Numbered from the stretch's first letter, positions 52,457-61,944 are shown. The stretch: 64,000 nucleotides of DNA from Negadavirga shengliensis (GCF_042652345.1 NZ_JBHSJJ010000003.1:124001-188000), one strand, 5' to 3'. A program made the numbers and translations. Notes: generated by a model from the letters alone, not told the origin.

Positions 52457-55351
52457 CATGATCACTTTTTCTTCCTCATAGGCTTCTGTAGGTATACAGC
52501 TGCAAACAAGGTTTCTGTCCCCATATGCAGCATCTATCCGGCTTACGGATGGCCAGAATTTGTTCTCTTTAACAAATGGAAGCGGGTAGGCAGCCTTTTC
52601 CCGGCTATAAGGAAATTCCCACTTATCAGCAACCACTTTGCTGGCGGTATGGGGCGCGTTTTTGAGCACATTGGAGCCTTTATCTGCTTTTCCTTCCTCG
52701 ATTTCCCGGATCTCTTCCCTGATGGCAATCATAGCGGCACAGAACCTGTCCAGTTCGGTTTTTGATTCTGATTCCGTGGGCTCTATCATCAAGGTGCCAG
52801 CCACGGGAAAGGAAACAGTAGGGGCATGAAAGCCATAATCCATAAGTCTTTTGGCAATATCCTCTACTTCTATTTTCACCTCTTTGAACCCTCTGCAATC
52901 CAGTATCATTTCATGGGCCGCTCTTCCCCTACTACCGGTGTAGAGGATAGGATAATGGGGTTCAAGTTTGGCTTTGATATAATTGGTATTCAGAATAGCT
53001 GTTTTTGTGGCATTGGAAAGCCCTTCTTCTCCCATCATGGCTATGTACCCATAGGAGATGGGCAATATGCTGGCACTCCCAAAGGGAGCGGCTGATATGG
53101 CGGGAATGGCAGATTTGCCTCCAGTTTTGACGAACGGGTTTCCCGGAAGAAAAGGAACCAAATGTTCCGCTACACATATAGGACCCATGCCAGGCCCTCC
53201 TCCACCGTGAGGAATACAGAAAGTTTTGTGAAGGTTAAGGTGACAAACGTCTGCTCCGATCATTCCTGGACTGGTCAGCCCCACCTGGGCGTTCATGTTA
53301 GCACCGTCCATATACACCTGCCCACCGCAGTCATGGATTAGCTGGCAGATATCCTGTATCGCTTCTTCAAAGACACCATGAGTGGAAGGGTAAGTGACCA
53401 TCAGCGCCGCCAGGTGGTCTTTATGCGCTTCGGCTTTGTCCTTCAATGCACCGAAGTCGATATTGCCTTTGTCATCACAGGGCACGATGACTACCTTCAT
53501 ACCCGCCATTACCGCGGAAGCCGGATTGGTACCGTGAGCGGAGGAGGGGATAAGGACAATGTTTCTGTGCTGATCTCCTCTGTCATGATGATAAGCTCTT
53601 ATGACCATCAGGCCCGAGTATTCTCCCTGAGCTCCGGAATTAGGCTGCAATGAAGTATCCGCAAATCCGGTGATTTCACTTAGCCAGTTTCTCAATTCCT
53701 GAAACATTTCATAATATCCTGCTGCCTGATCTTGTGGGGCATAGGGATGAAGCTGACTGAATTCGGGCCATGTCACCGGAATCATTTCCGTGGTGGCATT
53801 GAGTTTCATGGTGCACGACCCCAGGGAAATCATGGAATGCACCAGAGAAAGGTCCTTGTTTTCGAGCCTTTTGAGGTATCTGAGCATTTCATGTTCCGAA
53901 TGAAAGTGCCTGAAAACCTCATGTTGAAGGAAATCACTTTTTCTGAGGAGTCCTGCAGGAATCCTGGTTTCCACACTCATATCCGCGAGCGAGGGTTCTG
54001 TCATCTTCAGCGTATGGGTGGATTTGGAAAAAACCTCATAAATGGCCTTTACGTCCTCTTTATTTTTGGCCTCATCAAAAGTCAGTAGAATATGGTTTTC
54101 CTCATAACGGAAATTCATTTTTTTGGACAAGGCGAACGCCCGGACTTTTTCTTTCTGAACTTCATCAATTTCAATCTTGATGGTATCAAAAAAGCCCTTA
54201 TTTATCTGCTTGAATCCCAGTTTTTCCAATTCTCTGGCTGCCAGGACAGCCAGCCCGTGGACTTTAGAGGCAATCCTTTTGAGCCCTTCCGGGCCATGAT
54301 ACACAGCGTACATGCCGGCCATTACGGCGAGTAATACCTGGGCAGTACAAATATTGGAAGTGGCCTTTTCCCTTTTGATATGTTGTTCCCGTGTCTGGAG
54401 GGCCATACGGTATGCTTTTTTACCGTCTTGGTCCACCGATATGCCGATGATTCTTCCCGGGATCTGTCGTTTAAACGATTCCCGGGTGGCAAAAAATGCC
54501 GCATGGGGACCGCCAAAACCCATGGGGACGCCAAAGCGTTGGCTGGTACCCACGACGACGTCCGCTCCCATTTCGCCGGGGGGCTTTAAGAGGGCCAGAC
54601 TGAGTAAGTCAGTGGCAAAAGCCGTAAATACTTCCTGATCTTTTGCATTGACTATCAATTCTTCATAATCCCCCACCTCACCATCAGCATTGGGATACTG
54701 CACCATTACTCCAAATAAATGCGGGTCGGCCATATCAAGAGTGGAAAGGGGAGCTATGACCAAGTCAATTCCTACAGGGATAGCCCGTGTATGCAGGACC
54801 TCCAGGGTTTGTTTGTACACCTTTTCATCCACAAAAAACTTATTCGCAGCTTTTTTGGACCTCGGCCTGGACGCATACAGCATGCTCATGGCTTCTCCTG
54901 CTGCAGTTCCCTCATCCAGAAGGGAGGCATTGGCCAGGTCCATGGCCGTCAACTCACTGACCACTGTTTGGAAATTTATCAATGCTTCCAGCCTTCCCTG
55001 CGCGATTTCTGCCTGATAAGGGGTATAAGCCGTATACCATCCCGGGTTCTCCAGTATATTTCTCTGGATGACGCCCGGCACGATGGTGTCATGGTAGCCT
55101 AATCCTATAAAAGACTTATATATTTTGTTTTTTCCGGCAATTTTTTTCAAATCCCTCAAAAAATCAGCCTCGGATTTGGCGTCCGGGAGTTGTAAGGGTC
55201 TTTTCAACCGGATCTTTTTGGGAATGGTTTGGTCAATGAGTGTTTCCACAGTGTCCACGCCAATTTCACTCAACATGTTTTGGATTTCTTCGTTTGTAGG
55301 AGCAATGTGCCTTTCCTGGAATTTGTCCGAAGATGCAATACTGATTTTCAT
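52454..55351 (-). CDS. gcvP: glycine dehydrogenase (glycine cleavage system P protein)
   Basis: Decarboxylates glycine and passes the aminomethyl group to the lipoylated H protein. The single polypeptide of 965 residues carries both halves, with the PLP lysine in LNLHKTFCIPHGGGGPGMG and the N-terminal signature RHIAPTNEE. The start is the ATG at 55351 (MKISIASSDK). An ATG 57 bases upstream is less likely. No gcvT or gcvH gene is in the window. No glycine riboswitch is seen in the leader. Confidence 0.96.
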   Translation of the reverse strand: MKISIASSDKFQERHIAPTNEEIQNMLSEIGVDTVETLIDQTIPKKIRLKRPLQLPDAKSEADFLRDLKKIAGKNKIYKSFIGLGYHDTIVPGVIQRNILENPGWYTAYTPYQAEIAQGRLEALINFQTVVSELTAMDLANASLLDEGTAAGEAMSMLYASRPRSKKAANKFFVDEKVYKQTLEVLHTRAIPVGIDLVIAPLSTLDMADPHLFGVMVQYPNADGEVGDYEELIVNAKDQEVFTAFATDLLSLALLKPPGEMGADVVVGTSQRFGVPMGFGGPHAAFFATRESFKRQIPGRIIGISVDQDGKKAYRMALQTREQHIKREKATSNICTAQVLLAVMAGMYAVYHGPEGLKRIASKVHGLAVLAARELEKLGFKQINKGFFDTIKIEIDEVQKEKVRAFALSKKMNFRYEENHILLTFDEAKNKEDVKAIYEVFSKSTHTLKMTEPSLADMSVETRIPAGLLRKSDFLQHEVFRHFHSEHEMLRYLKRLENKDLSLVHSMISLGSCTMKLNATTEMIPVTWPEFSQLHPYAPQDQAAGYYEMFQELRNWLSEITGFADTSLQPNSGAQGEYSGLMVIRAYHHDRGDQHRNIVLIPSSAHGTNPASAVMAGMKVVIVPCDDKGNIDFGALKDKAEAHKDHLAALMVTYPSTHGVFEEAIQDICQLIHDCGGQVYMDGANMNAQVGLTSPGMIGADVCHLNLHKTFCIPHGGGGPGMGPICVAEHLVPFLPGNPFVKTGGKSAIPAISAAPFGSASILPISYGYIAMMGEEGLSNATKTAILNTNYIKAKLEPHYPILYTGSRGRAAHEMILDCRGFKEVKIEVEDIAKRLMDYGFHAPTVSFPVAGTLMIEPTESESKTELDRFCAAMIAIREEIREIEEGKADKGSNVLKNAPHTASKVVADKWEFPYSREKAAYPLPFVKENKFWPSVSRIDAAYGDRNLVCSCIPTEAYEEEKVIM

Positions 55352-55525
55352 ATAAAGATAAAATATGATTATTTTTGGCGGAATTGTGACATTCCTTGCG
55401 CAGGGCAAAGGTAGGAATAATACCTGATTTACATGTTACATTCAAGACAATTATCAATGCATAAATGAGCCGGTTGGAGGGAACTTGGCGAACGGATGGG
55501 TAAAGAAACTATTTAAAGATATACA

Positions 55526-57025
55526 ATGATAAAAAGAATTTTGGCATTTGCCTCGGTGTGGTACCTGGGCTTTGGCTTTGCAAGCTTTGGTCAGGACAGT
55601 CAGGCGATAAAATATGCAGCAACCATAGAAGCAGAAGATTTAAAACGGCATTTAACTTATCTGGCTTCAGATGAACTGGAGGGGAGAGATACCGGTGAAA
55701 AAGGCCAGAAGCTAGCCGCTAAATACCTCGTTGATTTCTATAAGGAAAAGAATTTGCAAGGCCCTGTTGATGGCGGCTACCTACAGAAGTTCAACCTTTC
55801 GAGTGTATTATGGGCTGATATAGATTTAAAGGTGGGCAAAACCGGTTATATCAACAACGAAGACTTTGTTTTCATAGGGGATGCGGAAATGAAAAGGCCT
55901 AACAAGACCGAATTGGTGTTTTTGGGATTGGCAAGTCGTGAAAACCTGGACAAGGTCAACGTAAAAGGCAAGCTTGTGGGGCTCTGGGCCATAGGAGAGC
56001 GGGCCCAGTCCGCCATAGATGAAGTCTTCGAAGCAGGGGCGGAAGGTGTGATTGTAGTCACCATGGAGGGACAAGCCAATTTTGACAGAGTAGCCAGCAG
56101 ATATAAAACGCTTTCAGGCCGGGGGAGGTTGGGTTTTGACAAGCCATCAGAGCAGAAGCCGGTATTTATGGTCAGTTCTGATAAAATGGCTCAGGTCTTC
56201 GAAACCCCCTTGGAAGAACTCAAGGAAGCAGCCAAAAGCAACCCTGCATCAATTCCTGCACAAAAAGCTTCTTTTTTGGTGAAAAAGGAGAAAAAAATAG
56301 TCGGAACAGAAAATGTATTGGCTTATTTGGAAGGGACAGACAAAAAAGATGAAGTGTTGGTCATTTCTTCCCATTATGACCATATAGGGATAAACAGCAA
56401 AGGAGAGATCAACAACGGCGCTGATGATGACGGATCAGGCACCGTGGCGGTAATGGAAATTGCCGAGGCCTTTGCCAAAGCAGCGGATGAAGGAGTCAGG
56501 CCGCGCCGAAGCATACTGTTCCTTAATGTAACCGGTGAGGAGAAGGGTTTGCTTGGGTCGCAGTATTATTCAGAAAACCCTATATTTCCTTTGGAGAAAA
56601 CGGTGAACAATTTAAACATCGACATGGTCGGCAGAATCGACTATGAATACCAGGATGCGGAAAACCAGGATTACATTTATGTGATCGGCTCAGAAATGCT
56701 TTCATCCCATCTCAAACTGATCAATGAATACAACAATATCACCTATACCGACCTGATACTGGATTACCGCTATGATGCCGAGGACGATCCCAACCGGTTC
56801 TATTATAGGTCCGATCATTATAATTTTGCGAAACACAATATCCCTGTGATTTTCTATTTCAACGGCGTACACGATGATTACCATCAGCCCACTGACACGG
56901 TGGACAAGATAGAATTTGAACTGATGGAAAAAAGGGCCAGGTTGATTTTTCATACAGCATGGGACCTGGCGAACAGGGAATACAGGACGCCCGTGAATGG
57001 CGAAAACACCCGGTTGGAAAGATAG
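55526..57025 (+). CDS. secreted M28-family zinc aminopeptidase
   Basis: A 499-residue exported peptidase. Signal peptide ends near ASFGQ. A PA-like insert covers about 120-240. Catalytic M28 residues are in VISSHYDHIG (His), NGADDDGSGT (bridging Asp), VTGEEKGLLGS (Glu-Glu) and SDHYNFAKHNIPV (last His region). Members release N-terminal residues from peptides or dipeptides in the periplasm or at the surface. It may help use peptides as nutrients. Confidence 0.93.
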   Translation: MIKRILAFASVWYLGFGFASFGQDSQAIKYAATIEAEDLKRHLTYLASDELEGRDTGEKGQKLAAKYLVDFYKEKNLQGPVDGGYLQKFNLSSVLWADIDLKVGKTGYINNEDFVFIGDAEMKRPNKTELVFLGLASRENLDKVNVKGKLVGLWAIGERAQSAIDEVFEAGAEGVIVVTMEGQANFDRVASRYKTLSGRGRLGFDKPSEQKPVFMVSSDKMAQVFETPLEELKEAAKSNPASIPAQKASFLVKKEKKIVGTENVLAYLEGTDKKDEVLVISSHYDHIGINSKGEINNGADDDGSGTVAVMEIAEAFAKAADEGVRPRRSILFLNVTGEEKGLLGSQYYSENPIFPLEKTVNNLNIDMVGRIDYEYQDAENQDYIYVIGSEMLSSHLKLINEYNNITYTDLILDYRYDAEDDPNRFYYRSDHYNFAKHNIPVIFYFNGVHDDYHQPTDTVDKIEFELMEKRARLIFHTAWDLANREYRTPVNGENTRLER

Positions 57026-57052
57026 CTTGGTTGATTATGGGATGATCAGAAA

Positions 57053-57106
57053 AACCAAAAGGCCTTCAGGATGATCGCTATTGATCTATGCCGGAGGCCT
57101 TTGGTT
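57053..57106. terminator. hairpin after the M28 peptidase gene
   Basis: AACCAAAAGGCCT (57053-57065) pairs with AGGCCTTTGGTT (57095-57106), with one bulged A, around about 29 bases. No T run follows, so termination efficiency is uncertain. Confidence 0.5.
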
Positions 57107-57217
57107 CTAGGTCTTGGAATATTTTTCATGTTTTTTTTGGCTTTTCTTTTTTTCGCTTTAAGTATTGGTCAAATTTTGTATATTTAGTTCGCTACTAATG
57201 CTAAATAAGCCCGAAAA

Positions 57218-57805
57218 ATGAAAACATCCCTTCTGACGCTATTGTGTTTTTTATGTGCCTTCGCGGTAAAAGCACAGACTGTTCCCTCTAAAGCCAACCA
57301 AATAAAAACCGCCGTACTTGCTGCTCCTGAAGATAAAAGGGACGGGGCCATGGTTTATGGATACAGTGAAAACGGTGAGTTTATTAAGTTGAGAGATGGA
57401 AATAATGAAATGGTATGTATTGCAGACGATCCATCCAGTCCAGGCTTCAGTGCTTCTTGCTATCACAAAGACCTGGAACCTTTTATGGAAAGAGGAAGGG
57501 AGCTAAAAAAGGAAGGCAAATCCTTCCGGGAAATTTTTGACGCGCGGGAAGAAGAGGTGAAGAACGGGAAATTGAAAATGCCTAAAGATGGAGCCACATT
57601 ATATGTTTTGACGGCGGATGATGAACATTATAACCCCTCTTCCGGAAACGTAGACAAAACTTATCTCCGGTATGTGGTTTACATCCCCTGGGCAACAGAG
57701 GAGAGTACCGGTTTACCCCTTAAGCCGGAAGCACCGGGAATGCCTTGGATCATGGACCCCGGCACTCACCGTGCCCATATCATGATCAACCCCCCAAAGG
57801 ATTGA
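57218..57805 (+). CDS. secreted hypothetical protein
   Basis: A 195-residue protein with signal peptide (MKTSLLTLLCFLCAFAVKAQ). The mature protein has paired cysteines (MVCIADD and SASCYHK), a charged helix around residues 90-120, and a C-terminal segment PGTHRAHIMINPP. It resembles conserved uncharacterised proteins of Bacteroidota, and I do not recognise a function. It stands between two single-gene units. Confidence 0.72.
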   Translation: MKTSLLTLLCFLCAFAVKAQTVPSKANQIKTAVLAAPEDKRDGAMVYGYSENGEFIKLRDGNNEMVCIADDPSSPGFSASCYHKDLEPFMERGRELKKEGKSFREIFDAREEEVKNGKLKMPKDGATLYVLTADDEHYNPSSGNVDKTYLRYVVYIPWATEESTGLPLKPEAPGMPWIMDPGTHRAHIMINPPKD

Positions 57806-57975
57806 TCCGGCTTTCAGAATTTTTTTGTAACAAATGAACAGGCATGTGTTAGATTGAAAGGGCTGTAGGGCACTTTTTGTGATCATGCTTTTAACGGGTA
57901 AGGCTTTTTTCCTAAATTACCATGAGAACCTTTTCCCCAATGAGGCTGTAAGACAGAAAAAAGAAAGACAAAAAA

Positions 57976-58347
57976 ATGAAAATAATATTAGCAATTGGAG
58001 CAGGCAGTTTTATTGGAGGAGTTTTCCGCTACCTGGTTTCAGTTGTTATCCAGTCCAGAATACCTACCACTTTTCCTTACGGTACTTTGGGTGTCAATTT
58101 CATCGGATGTTTACTCATTGGTTTGGTCTTTGGGATGGCGGACAGAGGGAACCTGGATTTGGGCTGGCGGCTTTTTCTTGCTACAGGGGTGATTGGTGGT
58201 TTCACCACATTTTCGGCGTTTTCGTTGGAGACCGTTTTGATGATTCGCGACGGTCAATATTTATACGCTTCCGCCTATGTTGTATTTAGTGTGCTGCTGG
58301 GACTTGCGGCAACATTTGTCGGTATCTCTGTCATTAAGTTACTTTAA
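57976..58347 (+). CDS. crcB: fluoride channel/exporter CrcB (Fluc)
   Basis: A 123-residue, four-helix membrane channel that expels fluoride as a dimer. Helix 1 has GAGSFIGGVFRY, helix 2 NFIGCLLIGLVFG, and helix 3 the GGFTTFSAFSLE motif with the conserved polar track and Na+ site. The 170-base leader lacks a recognisable fluoride riboswitch. It is two bases from the DUF190 gene. Confidence 0.93.
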   Translation: MKIILAIGAGSFIGGVFRYLVSVVIQSRIPTTFPYGTLGVNFIGCLLIGLVFGMADRGNLDLGWRLFLATGVIGGFTTFSAFSLETVLMIRDGQYLYASAYVVFSVLLGLAATFVGISVIKLL

Positions 58348-58349
58348 AA

Positions 58350-58709
58350 ATGGAAAATAACCCCCAAGCAAAACTTCTTCGCATATTTATAGGTGAAAAC
58401 GACAGAATCGGACAGAAGCCTTTATATGAGAAAATAGTGTTTGAGGCAAAGAAGTGGGGGCTTTCAGGGGCCACGGTGACAAGGGGAATAATGGGCTTCG
58501 GGGCAAATACCAACGTGCAATCCGCTAAACTTTTTGAGATATCCTCTGACCTTCCCTTGGTAATTGAAATTGTTGATACGGAGGAAAAAATAAGAGAATT
58601 TATTCAGATAATAGAACCCTTTTTTGACCAAATCCCATCGGGAGGGCTTATTACGATAGAAAAAGCGGAAGTAATAAGGTACAAGCCAGGAAAGTCACAC
58701 CGGGAATAA
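58350..58709 (+). CDS. DUF190 protein (CrcB-associated)
   Basis: A 119-residue protein of the DUF190 family, often found next to crcB. It has a ferredoxin-like alpha/beta pattern (LRIFIGENDRIGQKPLYEKIV, then GATVTRGIMGFG and LPLVIEIVD). The function is unknown, but the pairing with a fluoride exporter suggests sensing or regulation. It is only two bases downstream of crcB and surely co-transcribed. Confidence 0.85.
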   Translation: MENNPQAKLLRIFIGENDRIGQKPLYEKIVFEAKKWGLSGATVTRGIMGFGANTNVQSAKLFEISSDLPLVIEIVDTEEKIREFIQIIEPFFDQIPSGGLITIEKAEVIRYKPGKSHRE

Positions 58710-58752
58710 TCAGCCAGTTTTTGAGCGGCCTTGTATGTATACCTGTAGTCGG

Positions 58753-60105
58753 TCAGCCTTTTTTCCACTTCCCTTGCGATTTCAGCTGATTCCGGTTTTT
58801 TTTGGCCTTTCTTCGCCCCTTACTTATGACAGGTGTTTTGAAGGGTTGCTTTGGACCTGATTTTTTTTCGTGAAAAGCGCCTTTAAATTCCGGACTGTCT
58901 TTTCGTTTCTGTTGGTCGATCTCTCTCTCATACCCCTGTTGTTCGTCAAAGAGGGTAGCCGGAATATTTACGGATGCCGGAATGGTCGCCTCAGGTACTT
59001 CCATGCGGATGATGGATTCAATTTTGGCAAAATGATATTCCTCAGCGGGGTTAATAAACGTAATGGCCTCACCTTCATTTTCCGCTCTCCCGGTCCGCCC
59101 GATCCGGTGTACATAATCCTCATATATCAGCGGCACATCAAAATTTACGACATGACTGACCATACTGATGTCCAGCCCTCTGGCAGCGACGTCCGTCGCC
59201 ACGAGTATCCTTACTTTTCCCGCTTTGAAATCCTCCATGGAGTTGATCCGGGTATTTTGACCTTTATTGGCATGAATGATCCTGATTTCGCCGACTCTTT
59301 TTCGTTCAAGATAATTGTAAACCGATTCGGCGTTTTTTTTGGATTTGGTAAAAACAATCGCTCTATTGACTGAAGTATCCTCTAAGAGTCTTTCCAACAG
59401 ATTGACCTTGGTTTTCAGGTTGGGCACCAGGTATTTTACCTGTTGAATGGTTTCCGCAGTGGTGGCTTGCGGTGCCACTTCCACCCTTTCGGGGAACTCC
59501 AAAAACTCATAGGAAAGTTGTTCCACCCTCTGGTTAAAGGTTGCCGAGAAAAGCAGGTTTTGTCTTTTTACAGGAATAACTTCGAGTATGGCCCTGATCT
59601 GAGGCAGGAACCCCATGTCAAGCATTTTGTCCGCTTCATCCAGCACCATCGTTTTTATATCCCGGGGGTAAATTTCCCCTCTTTTATAAAGATCCATGAA
59701 CCTGCCGGGTGTAGCGATGATGATGTCCACACCTTGCTGTAATTTTTCAATTTGTGTTTTGGGACCCAGGCCACCATACAGGCAAACATACCTCAGGTCA
59801 GTGTATTTACCGAACCCGACGACGGCCTCCTCGATTTGCATCACAAGCTCCCTGGTGGGTGCCATTATAAGAGCCCTTGGGTGATGGCCTTGGGCGTATT
59901 TTACTTTATAGAGCAGCGGAAGGACATAGGCGGCGGTTTTGCCCGTTCCTGTTTGGGCGATGCCCAAAACATCATGTCCGGCCAAAGCCAAGGGTATGGC
60001 TTTTTCCTGAACAGGGGTAGGTTTTTCATATCCGGTTTCCTTTACAGCACTGAGCAACTGCACATTTAAATTAAATTTCTCAAAAGTTTGCGGGCTATCG
60101 GACAT
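58753..60105 (-). CDS. DEAD-box RNA helicase (RhlE-like)
   Basis: A 450-residue ATP-dependent RNA helicase. Motifs in order are the Q motif near TPVQEKAIP, AQTGTGKT, PTRELVMQ, TPGR, VLDEADKML, SATF, a DVAARGLDI and HRIGRTGR. The basic C-terminal tail (about 390-450, KGRRKAKKNRNQLKSQG) helps bind RNA. It probably works in ribosome assembly or mRNA turnover. RhlE is inferred from the general pattern, since other DEAD proteins share these motifs. Confidence 0.93.
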   Translation of the reverse strand: MSDSPQTFEKFNLNVQLLSAVKETGYEKPTPVQEKAIPLALAGHDVLGIAQTGTGKTAAYVLPLLYKVKYAQGHHPRALIMAPTRELVMQIEEAVVGFGKYTDLRYVCLYGGLGPKTQIEKLQQGVDIIIATPGRFMDLYKRGEIYPRDIKTMVLDEADKMLDMGFLPQIRAILEVIPVKRQNLLFSATFNQRVEQLSYEFLEFPERVEVAPQATTAETIQQVKYLVPNLKTKVNLLERLLEDTSVNRAIVFTKSKKNAESVYNYLERKRVGEIRIIHANKGQNTRINSMEDFKAGKVRILVATDVAARGLDISMVSHVVNFDVPLIYEDYVHRIGRTGRAENEGEAITFINPAEEYHFAKIESIIRMEVPEATIPASVNIPATLFDEQQGYEREIDQQKRKDSPEFKGAFHEKKSGPKQPFKTPVISKGRRKAKKNRNQLKSQGKWKKG

Positions 60106-60172
60106 GATTTTTTAATTTTAGGAAATTAATGAATGGCAGGTAAACAAAGCCAAACCACCAAAAGCAGATTTT

Positions 60173-61516
60173 ATGAAACGAATATTGATCCGTCATGCAA
60201 ATATAGTGAATGAAGGCAAGATTACGCGGGGGGATGTGTATATTAAGGAAGGGATGATTTTTATCGCAGGAGGCAATCTGTCAGGATATGAGGCGGATTT
60301 GGAAATCGATGCCGAGGGTAAATACCTGCTTCCGGGCCTCATCGATGATCAGGTCCATTTCCGTGAGCCGGGTTTGACCCATAAGGCGGACATCTATACG
60401 GAAAGCAAAGCAGCAGTGGCGGGGGGCATTACCAGTTTTATGGAAATGCCCAATACATTGCCCCAAACCACCACTTTAGAACTGTTGGAAGAGAAATTCA
60501 GCTTGGCGTCGGAGAAGTCCCTGGCCAATTACTCCTTTTATTTAGGCGCTACCAATGACAACATTGAAGAAATAAAGAAGGTAGACCCCGCTAAGGTTTG
60601 TGGGGTTAAAGTGTTTCAGGGATCTTCCACAGGAAACATGTTGGTGGACGATCAGGAGAGTCTTAAGCAGATATTCCAAGAAAGTCCTGTACTGATCGCT
60701 ACCCACAGTGAGAATGATCAAATCATCAAGGAGAACCTGGAAAAGTATAAAAAGCAGTATGGAGAGGATATTCCGGCATTTTGCCACCCAAAAATCAGGT
60801 CGGAGGAAGCTTGTTTTGATGCATCAAAAAGGGTGGTTGACCTTGCCAGGATGTACGGTAGCAAATTGCACGTCCTACACATCAGTACCGCCCGGGAAGT
60901 GGTCCTTTTTGACAGCAATCTTCCTTTGGAAGAAAAACGTATTACGGCCGAGGCCTGCGTGCACCACCTTTGGTTTTCTGACGAAGATTACGAAAAAAAG
61001 GGCAATTTCATTAAATGGAACCCTGCCATAAAATCAGCTGCGGATAGGGACGGTATTTTACAGGGAGTGTTGGACGGTCACATTGACGTGATTGCTACCG
61101 ACCATGCCCCCCACACACTGGAAGAAAAGCAAAACCCCTATCTTACGGCACCATCCGGAGGGCCTCTGGTGCAGCATAGCCTGGCGGCATTATTGGAGCT
61201 TTATCATCGGGGAAAAATCAAGTTGGAGGAGATTGTGCAAAAGACAAGTCATAATGTGGCTGTTCTGTTTGAAATAGATAAAAGGGGGTTTATCAGGTCA
61301 GGTTATCATGCAGATCTTGTATTGGTGGATTTGGACGACCCGTGGGAAGTGAATCCGGATAATATTATTTCAAAATGTGGTTGGTCTCCATTTGAAGGGC
61401 AAACCTTTCGTTCCAAAGTGACCCATACCCTTGTGTCCGGACATTTGGTGTACGAAAACGGAACATTCTTTGAGGAAGTGAAAGGCAAAAGATTGGAATT
61501 TTTAAGAAATCTGTAG
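60173..61516 (+). CDS. pyrC: dihydroorotase with Gln in place of the first metal His
   Basis: Third step of pyrimidine synthesis, closing N-carbamoyl-aspartate to dihydroorotate. The 447-residue amidohydrolase has LIDDQVHFREPGLTHK where most have DxHVHFRE, so the first His of the HxH pair is Gln60 (His62 remains). Other features are normal: GVKVFQGSSTGNM (carboxylated Lys), HSEN, HHLWFSDED and ATDHAPHT. The same Q variant occurs, as far as I recall, in other Bacteroidota dihydroorotases, so it is probably functional. Confidence 0.9.
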   Translation: MKRILIRHANIVNEGKITRGDVYIKEGMIFIAGGNLSGYEADLEIDAEGKYLLPGLIDDQVHFREPGLTHKADIYTESKAAVAGGITSFMEMPNTLPQTTTLELLEEKFSLASEKSLANYSFYLGATNDNIEEIKKVDPAKVCGVKVFQGSSTGNMLVDDQESLKQIFQESPVLIATHSENDQIIKENLEKYKKQYGEDIPAFCHPKIRSEEACFDASKRVVDLARMYGSKLHVLHISTAREVVLFDSNLPLEEKRITAEACVHHLWFSDEDYEKKGNFIKWNPAIKSAADRDGILQGVLDGHIDVIATDHAPHTLEEKQNPYLTAPSGGPLVQHSLAALLELYHRGKIKLEEIVQKTSHNVAVLFEIDKRGFIRSGYHADLVLVDLDDPWEVNPDNIISKCGWSPFEGQTFRSKVTHTLVSGHLVYENGTFFEEVKGKRLEFLRNL

Positions 61517-61523
61517 CTTCGTC

Positions 61524-61554
61524 TTGTTTGGATTAAAAAACGATATTACCTTTG
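61524..61554 (+). promoter_or_regulatory. strong Bacteroidota-type promoter of tRNA-His
   Basis: TTG at 61524-61526, 20 bases, then TACCTTTG at 61547-61554, a close match to the TTG/TAnnTTTG consensus. Transcription should start about 61561, some 32 bases before the tRNA. Confidence 0.75.
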
Positions 61555-61592
61555 CAGTCCAAACCGATTCCAGACGCGGTGGTATCAAATAT

Positions 61593-61667
61593 GGTGGATG
61601 TAGCTCAGTTGGTTAGAGCGCTGGTTTGTGGCACCAGAGGTCGCCGGTTCGAGCCCGGTCTTTCACC
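61593..61667 (+). tRNA. tRNA-His (anticodon GTG)
   Basis: A full cloverleaf: acceptor GTGGATG with CTTTCAC, D arm GCTC/GAGC, anticodon stem CTGGT/ACCAG with loop TTGTGGC, T arm GCCGG/CCGGT with TTCGAGC. The extra 5' G (61593) pairs with C73 (61667), as in tRNA-His. The acceptor has one U-U mismatch (bases 6 and 67), and the CCA end is not fully encoded. A long open frame over it is spurious. Confidence 0.97.
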
Positions 61668-61764
61668 CATAAACCCTTCCATAACTTTAACGGAAGGGTT
61701 GTTTTTTTATAAACCCGTGGCACATTATTTGATGTTCCGGGAGAGGTGTTTAAATTAATCTGAC

Positions 61765-61899
61765 ATGTTTAAATTATTTAGTGCTTCCAAAAGTTTTCCC
61801 CAGATCAAGTACGTAAACCTGAGAGATATACAGATGTATATGAGGAAATTTGAAGAGTCCATAAGGAACCTTGAAGAAATGCAAAAAGACAGCATTTGA
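61765..61899 (+). CDS. 44-residue small protein, predicted
   Basis: ATG at 61765 opens a 44-codon frame (MFKLFSASKSFPQIKYVNLR start) that is polar, with an amphipathic helix after residue 20 and a final QKDSI. It is followed by a terminator after 24 bases and preceded by tRNA-His, so it may be co-transcribed with it. No family was recognised. The coding potential is plausible but unproven. Confidence 0.45.
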   Translation: MFKLFSASKSFPQIKYVNLRDIQMYMRKFEESIRNLEEMQKDSI

Positions 61900-61923
61900 T
61901 ACTCAGGGTAGACTATAATTTAG

Positions 61924-61944
61924 GGGGCCAAAGCCCCTTTTTTT
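61924..61944 (+). terminator. rho-independent terminator after the small ORF
   Basis: GGGGC (61924-61928) and GCCCC (61933-61937) enclose CAAA and are followed by seven T. It supports transcription of the tRNA-His/small ORF unit up to this point. Confidence 0.9.

Noticed and set aside
55352..55525. Glycine riboswitch before gcvP
   Set aside because: No GGAGAG-type conserved core or tandem aptamer in the leader.
57806..57975. Fluoride riboswitch before crcB
   Set aside because: I looked for the conserved GAUGG and GGCUGAUGGCUCC-like pieces and did not find them in order.
61552..61758. 68-codon ORF covering tRNA-His
   Set aside because: The region folds as a full tRNA with its promoter; the frame is chance.
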